Below, in pieces: positions 20,734 through 28,803 of a DNA stretch of 64,000 bases. Origin of the DNA: Homalodisca vitripennis (lineage: Eukaryota; Arthropoda; Insecta; Hemiptera; Cicadellidae); contig NW_025776245.1 in the NCBI RefSeq assembly GCF_021130785.1, forward strand, positions 62,001 through 126,000, written 5' to 3'. The number at the start of each line of letters is the position of its first letter. Position 1 is the first letter of the stretch. Below the pieces are notes generated by a model that made no database searches, had not been told where the DNA came from, and saw nothing but the letters and a program-made list of their open reading frames with translations. Made by a program: the position numbers and the translations under genes.

Positions 20734-22020
20734 CTAGTTTTTTTTATTAAGTGGACAAAACGGTCTAATATGTCCCACTTGCTTGCAGCCATAACAGGTA
20801 GGAGGCTGCCTACGGGAAGGAGCAGCTGCTGGCTCAGACTGCACCGGAGCATGGACCGGCCCCGGAGGCAAGTGAGGAAGATGCCTCGACATGGCCTCCC
20901 TTTGATCATCCGCATCCTGAACCCCTCTAGAGATGATGGAGAGGCGGTCCAAATCCGCAAAAGATGCGGGACGGCTACAAAAAATCAAACGGGAGCGTTC
21001 TTCAGGTTTAATGCCTTCCAAAATAAGGCTCACCAACTCCGGTTCGCTCAAGCTCAAGCGCAACACCCGGGCTACATCCCGTATCTCCCCGACAAAATGG
21101 CTCAACGTCTCGTCTGGTGCCTGAGGACGGTAAACGCGTTCCACCCGCAAGCGCTCCCTAACCCGAGCAGGTACAAAGAACTCCAAGATCTCGGCGTGGA
21201 ACTGGTCAAAGGTGGCACCTCTCTTAAGGCAGTCTAGAAGGCGATCAAAAAGCGGCCTTAAGGAAAACTGCGCTAAAATCTGCATAAGCATGGCATCTGT
21301 CATACCAGGAAATTCTCTTAGCTTAAAAACTTCCAGAAGGAAATGGATAAGTAAATTAGTGTCAAGTCCATCAACTCTGGGGAAGTGTTGTAAAACACTC
21401 CCCAAAGGATGAGGCAGTTTGCCAAAGCTAGAAAAGGAAGGCACAACTATAGATGATGCCTCACCAGCCGCTTCAGGAGGGCCACTACCCATCGGGGACA
21501 TAGTAACTCTGGGAGGCTCGAAAGAAAGAGCCGGTGGATGGTTAGCAAAAGTAATGGTAGAGGGAACCTCCGTTGGAGTGACAGCGGTAAATAGTACCCC
21601 CTTCTCTTTCACCGAGCGCACCTCACCCAAACCATCTAAGGCTTGTTTTAATTTATTACTGGCCGAAAAAGCCCAACTTTTAATATCAGAGTCTAAACTA
21701 GGAGCTGACATAAGTAAAACTATTCTGTCACGCCAATGTAAAAGCTGAGATGCCAATCTAGCCTTTGCTGACCCGGACATGGGAAGTGACTCAAAATTAA
21801 TATCGTCTTCTAATTCCTCCATTCGGGTTTTACAAAACTCAAATTCTGTGTTAATTTGGAACTCTGCATTCCAGCTGCGGTCCAACGCTATACAAGCCCG
21901 TAATTGAGCTCTTAATGCCCTCACATCTCCCTCGGGCTTCTGTCCTCTCGCCAGGACCTCAAAAACCAACTCGGGCTTGCGTAGATGTTCAGGCACCAGG
22001 GAAAACGCCATACCAAACAA
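20734..22020 (-). CDS. Gypsy gag polyprotein
   Basis: A 428-residue ORF starting MFGMAFSLVPEHLRKP. The middle has a retrotransposon-gag capsid pattern (REFPGMTDAMLMQILAQFS, EFFVPARVRERLRVERVYRP, ETLSHFVGEIRDVARVLRL). The C-terminus has a single CCHC zinc knuckle CYGCKQVGHIRPFC. It assembles the particle and binds the RNA. The ORF is intact, unlike pol. It is encoded after a 460-bp leader downstream of the primer binding site. Confidence 0.9.
   Translation of the reverse strand: MFGMAFSLVPEHLRKPELVFEVLARGQKPEGDVRALRAQLRACIALDRSWNAEFQINTEFEFCKTRMEELEDDINFESLPMSGSAKARLASQLLHWRDRIVLLMSAPSLDSDIKSWAFSASNKLKQALDGLGEVRSVKEKGVLFTAVTPTEVPSTITFANHPPALSFEPPRVTMSPMGSGPPEAAGEASSIVVPSFSSFGKLPHPLGSVLQHFPRVDGLDTNLLIHFLLEVFKLREFPGMTDAMLMQILAQFSLRPLFDRLLDCLKRGATFDQFHAEILEFFVPARVRERLRVERVYRPQAPDETLSHFVGEIRDVARVLRLSLSEPELVSLILEGIKPEERSRLIFCSRPASFADLDRLSIISRGVQDADDQREAMSRHLPHLPPGPVHAPVQSEPAAAPSRRQPPTCYGCKQVGHIRPFCPLNKKN
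20737..20743 (-). promoter_or_regulatory. Candidate -1 ribosomal frameshift heptamer
   Basis: On the sense strand the gag frame ends A AAA AAC TAG, i.e. the classical slippery heptamer AAAAAAC directly before the gag stop (plus-strand G at 20737 followed by eight T). Slipping -1 here enters a frame open for about 38 codons. Ty3/gypsy elements often make Gag-Pol this way; function here is inferred. Confidence 0.6.
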
Positions 22021-22464
22021 TTAAGACAAATAAATACAACAATAAACAACAAAGCGTACGCAACAATTACTTAGTAACCTAAGTGGACTCAACTCACAAA
22101 AGGCTTACACTGACGAGGTCCAAGTGAAGAACTCAACACCTGCTACCTAATAGAAGGATACCCTGCAAATATACACTAACCACAACCTACAAACACAGAA
22201 GCAATAAATATAACAAAACAACACATTGATAGGGGAGAAGTAGAGTACAGTTAGATAAATTTAGCGGTTAAGCAATTTAGAGTCCCTTGCTCCCTGCAAA
22301 GGGTAAGTCTGCAGGAAGCAAGACACTAAACCAATTCCACCCGGTATCCTGTGCTAGGGCGAGCTCCTAATGAAAAAAAGTTGTGTACTCTAACCTCCCC
22401 CTACCTAACACTAACCTACACCAACAAACAAAACCAGAACTGAGAGACAGCTGAGAGAGCAGCG
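22021..22464 (-). other. Gypsy 5' leader
   Basis: Untranslated leader between the primer binding site and gag. At about 22331-22376 it contains ccacccggtatcct...gagctcctaatga, closely matching a stretch inside the LTR (16103-16149). No other gene is seen. Confidence 0.7.
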
Positions 22465-22482
22465 AACCACGCTCTGCTACCA
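22465..22482 (-). promoter_or_regulatory. Primer binding site, initiator tRNA-Met type
   Basis: One nucleotide after the 5' LTR the sense strand reads TGGTAGCAGAGCGTGGTT. The first 12 bases complement the 3' end of insect initiator tRNA-Met (…GCTCTGCTACCA, from memory); the next few bases fit less well. Confidence 0.75.
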
Positions 22483-22483
22483 T

Positions 22484-23730
22484 TGAAACCGTTACATCGC
22501 CGCTCGCACATCCACAGCAAACATCAGGGAAGCGCGCGCCCATGGCGGCGGACGGGATGCCGGATCAAAACTAACTAGGTAAAATAAGAACACCGTGGTC
22601 AGTATACTCAGGTTCATTCACTAAGACAAAACATAGGCCTATCCAGTCAATAGAAATATATATGTATATATACTATAAATAAAAAAAATTAAAAAAAAAT
22701 AAAAAGTGCCTGCAGTAGTAGATACCTCAAACAATCCTTGTCAGGTGCACCTGCATACAAAAATTAGAAACGCCATAATTTGAAACAAGAAATGCCAATA
22801 TAAGCAAATAAATAAAGAATATAAGCAGGGGAAGGGCATTCTGCACTTAAAATAAAATTCCCAACTCAAAACAACAACCCCAAAGAAAGTTAGTATGAAA
22901 ATCCCCTCTGTCACAGAACAAAAATTTAAGCGTTTTACTCTTGGTAAAAAAAAATTAAATTACTAGAAAAAAAACTGATGGCCATAAGTAGCAGCCTATT
23001 AACAGGAATCTAAATTTAAAATTTGATGGCAGAAGGCCTTAAATTAACCAAGTAGGCTATAAGGGGGAGTTATGGGCTAAAAGACCCGAAGAACGTTACA
23101 TCTCTCAGAAAGGCTTAAAAATTTAGTAAAATGAACCTTCAGCAGTCTCTCTGGGTTTGTTTACAAAAACTACATAACAAGTGACACATAACAAACAATA
23201 TTGGCTGCAGAATAAAAATGAACTGTAACATATAGCCTAGGACTGGTCCTCACTGAGAGACAGAAAATTAATTTAAGCCGAATAGAAAGGGTGAAAACTA
23301 ATAAAAGTGTAAGAGAAATAATTTGAAAGCCAATTTAAAAATTAGTTAACAGCCAGAAGTACTAAAATTTAATAAAAGGCAAAACTACAATTTGGAAAAC
23401 CATGTGCTCTTAACCTTCACAGTTTGAAAAATAAAAATAATCACTAAAATTTAAAAGAAAGCAAAACTTACTCATCAGTGAGGGGCCGTAAACTTAGCCG
23501 CACATGTCAGAAGGAGAACAGCTCAGCAAAACTAACAAACACTTAATTAAACTAAATATTAAACTGGAGCTACTCCTAACTTGTACACCACGGCTCGGAG
23601 TCTCTACCACTCTACCGGAAAGGCCAGACGCCTTCAAAAGGTCAGTGGGCTCTGCAGCCAATAAACCACACACACATACACTATATAAAACACACATGAG
23701 CCGGGGAGATATAGGTATTGAACCGGCTCA
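22484..23730 (-). repeat. Gypsy 5' LTR (right copy), internally deleted
   Basis: 1,247 bp with the same TG...CA ends. It lacks about 130 bp after gccaat near 22798 that the left LTR and all solo LTRs keep. A TATA-like ttttatatag lies about 40 bp inside the sense start, and the terminus forms an 8-bp inverted repeat tgagccgg/ccggctca at 23697-23730. Confidence 0.93.
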
Positions 23731-24644
23731 GCGTGCACAAAGGTTTTTTGCACCCACCACCTCCATTCCACCACTAGCTCCTTGATAGTTTGCATTACAT
23801 TTGATTTTATGTGAGTTAATCTTCTCCGGGTTGTTTAAATTTGCGTTATTTACACAGCCTAAACAAAATTTTGTCAAACAGTCATAATCTAGCACTTTAC
23901 CTGCATCAAATGATGTAACTGTGACAACACCATCCAAAGAGGTATGGCCGCGCTTCTGCCACGTGCCACGAAACGCAGCTGCGATTTCAACTTTATCACC
24001 ATTTTCTTTTATAGCCTCAAGCGCTTTATTACGCATGGATGCCTCACTTACTTCTACAGTTCCATTCATTATTCTTTTTGTATAGGTCAGTACTTTTGTA
24101 TTTGGGGGTGCAAGATTCATAATTGCTTTGAACATTTTACCTGCAGATATACCACAACCAATCGATCGAAGGCTATAAATGAACCTTGTATTAATTTCGG
24201 AAAGATTTCGTATAAAGTCAGAGGTCAATCCAGTATGAAATTCTTTACAGACTGTACATTTAATTATAATTTTGTGAACAAGACCATTTTTTAACCTTTA
24301 TCCACCTCCGTAGTAACACAATTTTCATTGTTACAGAACTTGCATTTTATAAAAGATTTTACTATTCCAGCCAAGAGTTCTAGATTGATAATAATGTTTA
24401 CATTACTTTCCTCATATTGTAAATTATAGGGCAATTTTGACTGAGATAGCTTTTTAGAAGTAGAAGACTGTTTAGGTTTAGGCCTACTAGTACTAGGGGT
24501 AGATTCATTATTTGTAGAACTAGGCCTAGGTAGGCTGGCTGCAACAGTTTGATTTGTAGGTTCAATTTCTGATGTAGGCCTAACCTTAGCATACCTGTTG
24601 CCAAAGAATTTGTGAGACTTGTTGAACTTCTTTATTCTGGGCAT
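23731..24644 (-). pseudogene. Kolobok-type transposase, N-terminal half (unit 1)
   Basis: ATG 24644 begins MPRIKKFNKSHKFFGNRYAK, the usual basic start of this family, followed by a Ser/Thr/Pro-rich spacer and paired Cys motifs (CKFCNNENC, then CTVCKEF in the next frame). The first frame stops at 24291 and the coding continues one base out of frame: SIGCGISAGKMFKAIMNLAP, AFRGTWQKRGHTSLDGVVTV (first catalytic Asp region) and CLGCVNNAN. The end, GMEVVGAKNLCAR, abuts the gypsy LTR and continues at 15777. The same frameshift is in units 2-4. Unit 1 alone has Phe in SHKFFGN; the others have Ser. Confidence 0.88.
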
Positions 24645-25074
24645 TATTATAAGTTATGATCTAAACAGTTTGTACTAACACATTCCAAGAAACTTCTAAA
24701 ACACCAAAAATCTGAAAAATCACGATTTGTATTTGTTTACTCACTGAACTAAAGTTAAAGAAAATAAACAAAACAAAATCAACACAACTGACAGCTGACT
24801 GTTGACTTCAAGCACAGTCAATGAGTAGAACCAGTGACTATTGCCAACACAACAAAAATGAAAGTCTTATGAATCATGAAAACATGTATATGGAAGAAAC
24901 CTCCGCGCTATTCACTTTCCACAATGACATAACTCTCGATTTTATTTTTTATACCCATTAATATAATAGATAGATATAATAAACTATATATTTTCTTAAT
25001 CAGGAAACATGAAGAATTTTTAGGTGCAATAAAAATAAAATCGATTTTTTGAAGATATAAGTGGCAGTCTCCCC
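24645..25074 (-). other. Kolobok-type 5' non-coding end (unit 1)
   Basis: Non-coding sequence between the transposase ATG and the terminal inverted repeat. It is AT-rich; the promoter presumably lies here, but I see no clear core elements. Confidence 0.5.
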
Positions 25075-25078
25075 TTAA

Positions 25079-25421
25079 CGTATAACCCGCCAGGAGGCGC
25101 ACAGATTCTATAACGTGAGAGGGCGCACACGGAGTATTCCTCCAGGTTTAGTAAAAGCGCTATTTTCATTGTATAAACAGTATATATTGAAGTAAATACT
25201 AACCAAATAACACTTCTATGTGATTAAATAACATTAGAAAGATTCATAAATTGTATAATTGTATGTTATATAATATAAAATATAAAAATAGGTACCGTAA
25301 ACCGGGGTTACTTGACCCCAAAATATTGACTTTTTCTAAGTTACTACAGTTATAGAAGACTTTAAAATGTTATACGTGCTGATAACCGTTTCTACACTAT
25401 ACTAGAGATACTTACCTTCTA
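25079..25421. other. Remnant segment before the mariner (all units)
   Basis: It contains gcgcacacggagtattcctc near 25122, related to a pair of motifs at 61604-61672, and at about 25302 ccggggttacttgacccc. The latter is an inverted match to gggttcaagtaacccccgg at about 26808-26826, so the mariner appears to sit inside a ~210-bp element with pogo-like ends. Confidence 0.5.
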
Positions 25422-26743
25422 CTGGGTGGCGCAAAAAGGATGGTCGGATTTTAAATAAATAACTCCATCAGTTTTACAAATTAATTTTATTCAATTACGT
25501 AACTAAATGCTCCCAGGCACCCAATTACAAGAAATAACCTCCAAAATTCATGTACGGAAAATAACTTCCGGAAGATGGTGTCCTTCCTCGGTGATGCATT
25601 CCACAAGTCTTTCCTTGAAATTTTCACATCACTTTCACTACAGTTTCTTCTTGAATTGCCATAATTTCCGCACTGATTGCCTCCTTCAGATCAATTAAGT
25701 TTCGGGGCTTGTTTATGTAGACTTTTGACTTTAGGTATCCCCAAAGAAAAAATCACAGGCTGAGAGGTCAGGTGATCTAGCGGGCCAGTGGACATCTCCA
25801 AAACGCTTGATGATGTGGTAGGGGAACATCCGCGTTAAGACACACATGGAGTCATTGGCTGTGTGGGCCGTGGCCCCGTCCTGTTGAAACCAAATTCGAT
25901 CTCGATTTACACGTAACTCTCCCAGTTTCGGCCCCAAAAAGCTACGTAGCATGTTAACGTAACGTTCCTAGCGTTGTTATCCTCAAAAAAATAAGGACCA
26001 ACAATCCCCAATTTTGACATTCCACACCAGACTGTTACTTTAGCACTATGAAGAGGCTTTTGGTGCAATTCTCTGGGATTAGTTGCTGCCCAATACCTAT
26101 AGTTTTGTTTGTTGACATAGCCGTCTAAATGGAAATGGGCTTCATCTGACATTAAATGCACAACATCATTATTAGAGTACAAAATTTCCAATATTGTTTC
26201 ACAAAATCGTCTTCGGTGCTCAAAATCACGATCATAGAGCTTTTGCGTGATCATAATTTTGTATGGGTGAAACTGTAACGCACGGCTTAAAATGCGCTGC
26301 AACGAACGACGGCTGAGGCCTAAAGTTTAAGCACGACGCCTGGTGGAATGACGCGGACTGTGAAACACTGACGCTCTAACATTCTCAATATGTTCTGTGG
26401 AGTAACTGCCGTACGTAGACGCCCAGTAGATTTACCACTCATGACAGACCCTGTTGTCCGGAATGCAGTCACCCAACGTGATATGGATCTGCGATCTGGA
26501 ATGGGTTCACCACGCGCTACACCAAAACGTTGTCGAAACGATCGTTGCACAGTAATAAAAGATTCATTATTTCTGAAAAAAACTGTTCCACAGCAAAAAC
26601 ACGATGATCGACCGTCCACTGCGCCATCTCGTGGCAAACTGGGTGTAATGGCTGACTTGCAGACGGCCGGCAGTGGTCCCCCCTCCTCACCTTCCACTGG
26701 TACTACGCAGTTCAAATCCGACCATCCTTTCTGCGCCACCCAG
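25422..26743 (-). mobile_element. DD41D (rosa-like) mariner, unit 1 copy
   Basis: Thirty-bp inverted repeats start ctgggtggcgcaaaaaggat, with one mismatch between ends. TA lies on both sides (25420-25421 and 26744-26745). Length 1,322 bp. One transposase gene on the minus strand. Confidence 0.93.
25488..26637 (-). pseudogene. DD41D mariner transposase, frameshifted (unit 1)
   Basis: ATG 26637 begins MAQWTVDHRVFAVEQ; the paired helix-turn-helix region (FITVQRSFRQRFGVARGEPI, SISRWVTAFRTTG) is followed by LQRILSRALQFHPYKIMI and the catalytic domain: MSDEAHFHLDG (Asp 1), WFQQDGATAHTAND (Asp 2) and SPDLSACDFF (Asp 3). There are 41 residues between Asp 2 and Asp 3, which defines the DD41D clade. 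At least three frameshifts and stops break it; unit 1 also has extra A residues near 26576-26583. Stop at 25490-25488. Inactive. Confidence 0.9.
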
Positions 26744-27575
26744 TACTTTTTATAAGTTTTATATTTTCATTATCATTTTAAGTATTTTGTTTAGTATTTT
26801 GAAAATTGGGTTCAAGTAACCCCCGGCTGGGTTGGTAAAAAAATAATTATATTATGATTTTATTTTCATTTTGGTCTATCAATCATGTCTATTTAACATG
26901 ATTGAACAATTAATATTTAGACGCTCTAGCTCTCTTTGAACTTCAACCATGCCACTTCTAACGCTGGCTCACTAACTTTGAAAACACCTCGATTTGAAAC
27001 TGGTATTACCGAAGTAGGATCAATTTTGTTAAGGATTTCATTTTTTGTATAAAACATTTCATCAGGATTGTCATGAAAGTATCATAAACTCTGTTAATTT
27101 TGCATTGTTAAAAGGTTGAAGGTTTTTTTATTTGGAAGCTTAACAATCTAAAATAAATAAAATTGCATTTTAATTTTTTGTATGTTGAAACAGTTCTGAA
27201 ATAGAAATTGAAAAGTGTTGTTACGGGTGTTACAGAAAATGTTACGGCTGTTACTTTGTCTTTTTTGTTTTCAAACTTACTACACTTATTACATTTTACG
27301 AACAATTAAATTAATTTTATGATGTTTACATAGATAATACATTGTTGTTAATGTGTTTTAAGGCACTTAAATGTAAAAAAAACCACTGAACTTCTTATTA
27401 ACCATTTAATTTGGTTCTATTAAATTCAAAGAAAACCTTAATCAAACCTTAAGGTATTACACAGGGTACATAAGCTTTGTAAGTTTGTGTACATTAAAGT
27501 TATAGAATCGACACATTTTAAAGTCTTATTTTTCATGTCTATTTAACATGATTGAACAATTAATATTTAGACGCT

Positions 27576-28396
27576 CTAGCTCTCTTTGAAATTCAACCAT
27601 GCCACTTCTAACGCTGGCTCACTAACTTTGAAAACACCTCGATTTGAAACTGGTATTACCGAAGTAGGATCAATTTTGTTAAGGATTTCATTTTTTGTAT
27701 AAAACATTTCATCAGGAAAATCAGGCCACTTCCAGTTAGCTCCAGATTTTGTCATACATTGCACTTTATATAGATAGTTGTTTTCTTCTGTTTTAACCTC
27801 CGTCACCTATCCTGGAAAATGTTCACCCTCAAACAACACAACAAAAACAACAAAATCTTTTTCTTGAAAATCAGCTGCATCAACATCGGAAAAGTCCTGT
27901 AAAATTCCAACGACCGCGTTGTTTCTTTCTTCATCAGAAGAGTCCGATTCTGAATAAATTTCCCTGTACGACAAGCGCCTCTTGACTTGAGCCGTACGAA
28001 TTTCTCCCTCACATTCAATGACACAAACTTGTTCGTCAAAGACGTAAATGTTTTAGCAATTAACAAGTCTGTGCAATTGTAAGGTCTAAAGTGATGACAG
28101 GACTGAATCCCAAGTATAGGTTTAACTTTCTCCCACCTTTTGTCCAACATATTCTCATTTTTACTTATATAATCTTTACTTACATATAAAGATTTTATCT
28201 TAGTCTGGAAACTCTTGAGCGTTACCAATATTGACTGTCCTGGATTTTTCAGCAGTCCAGACATTCCTTTTTACAGTGCCTCCTATTCCATCCACTGCTC
28301 CTTTTCCGTGAGAGCTTGCAAAAAAGTTCCATTCAACATCTAAGTTGAAATCAGCTTGAAAGAAGCACAGGTTAGACAGTGTATACCTGCTCTTAT
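27576..28396 (-). pseudogene. SHGKG/VDGIGG gene remnant (unit 2, uninterrupted)
   Basis: This copy shows the gene without the Harbinger. Minus strand from 28396: YTLSNLCFFQADFNLDVEWN, SHGKGAVDGIGGTVKRNVWT, stops near 28200, LDKRWEKVKPILGIQ, CEGEIRTAQVKRRLSYREIY, SESDSSDEERNN, EKDFVVF, an in-frame TAG, then the C-terminal module with YKVQCM and NWKWP, stop at 27576. Its 5' part is missing: the frame begins at the Kolobok-type terminus. Degenerate; function unknown. Confidence 0.65.
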
Positions 28397-28803
28397 GGGG
28401 AGACTGGCACCTACCTGTCGCAATGCTATTTAAATGGAGCGTTTCGTGTTAGGTTAGGTACATTGTTCTCAAAAACTATTTGAGTAAATATCACCAAATT
28501 CTCACCAAGTCATCTAGATGGGTTAAGAGTCATAAACCACTAATAAAATTATTATAAAAAGAAAAAAATAATTTTTAAAAACCAATTTTTTCACAATTTA
28601 AAAAAAATATAAATAAATTTTTTTTAAATTATAAACAATATATTTATACATTTTTTTAGTGCTTTGTGTAGCCCTACATGTAGATAATAATCACTGAAAA
28701 TTTCAAGTCTTTATCTAGATTATTTTAGGATATAATGGTACCTAAGCGCAAATAACTAAACTGTCGGAAAACACAATATAAAGAAAACTAACCTTTGATG
28801 GTA

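Larger units (their letters stand above)
15782..23730 (-). mobile_element. Ty3/gypsy LTR retrotransposon provirus
   Basis: A 7,949-bp element on the minus strand with TG...CA LTRs, a gcgt target duplication (15778-15781 and 23731-23734), a primer binding site, a polypurine tract, gag and pol, and no env. It is inserted in the Kolobok-type transposase: removing the element and one gcgt restores a continuous reading frame. pol carries frameshifts, so this copy is probably defective. Other units carry only a solo LTR at the same base. Confidence 0.95.
8444..25074 (-). mobile_element. Kolobok-type DNA transposon, unit 1 copy
   Basis: Inverted termini are ggggagactggcac (8444) and, on the complement, ggggagactgccac (25074), flanked by ttat and ttaa. 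This fits a TTAA target duplication with one change, as in Kolobok. It encodes the split Mutator-like-domain transposase (24644 to 14909, minus). It is swollen from about 4 kb by the LINE at 8633 and the gypsy provirus at 15782. TTAA and the Kolobok label are moderate-confidence; the transposase family is clear. Confidence 0.7.
3303..26833. repeat. Tandem array unit 1 (23.5 kb with insertions)
   Basis: Homology with the other units starts at 3303 (ggtaaaaaataatt). Removing the Harbinger with its 3-bp duplication (3,579 bp), the LINE with its ~12-bp duplication (~6,056 bp) and the extra gypsy length (provirus minus solo LTR, ~6,580 bp) leaves about 7,316 bp, matching units 2-4. Unit 1 shares several variants with unit 5 rather than with the inner units, for example GAAGTATTTTTTATTTGG near 3587. 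Confidence 0.92.

Noticed and set aside
22465..22482. tRNA-like sequence as an RNA gene
   Set aside because: Only the 3'-end complement is present, immediately after the LTR: it is a primer binding site.
23504..23785. A 93-residue plus-strand ORF repeated in each LTR (MSEGEQLSKTNKHL...)
   Set aside because: It is antisense to the LTR, crosses the LTR boundary into the transposase, and has no family resemblance; it recurs only because the units are copies. The 67-residue sense ORF over the same place is rejected for the same reason.
27803..28264. A 153-residue minus ORF (MSGLLKNPGQSILV...)
   Set aside because: Mostly a wrong-frame reading of the SHGKG gene; only the short LDKRWEKVKPILG segment looks family-like.
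28393..28396. 8-9-bp Mutator target duplication around the Mutator-like element
   Set aside because: Flanking nonamers on the two sides do not match; only a TTAA-like tetramer does.
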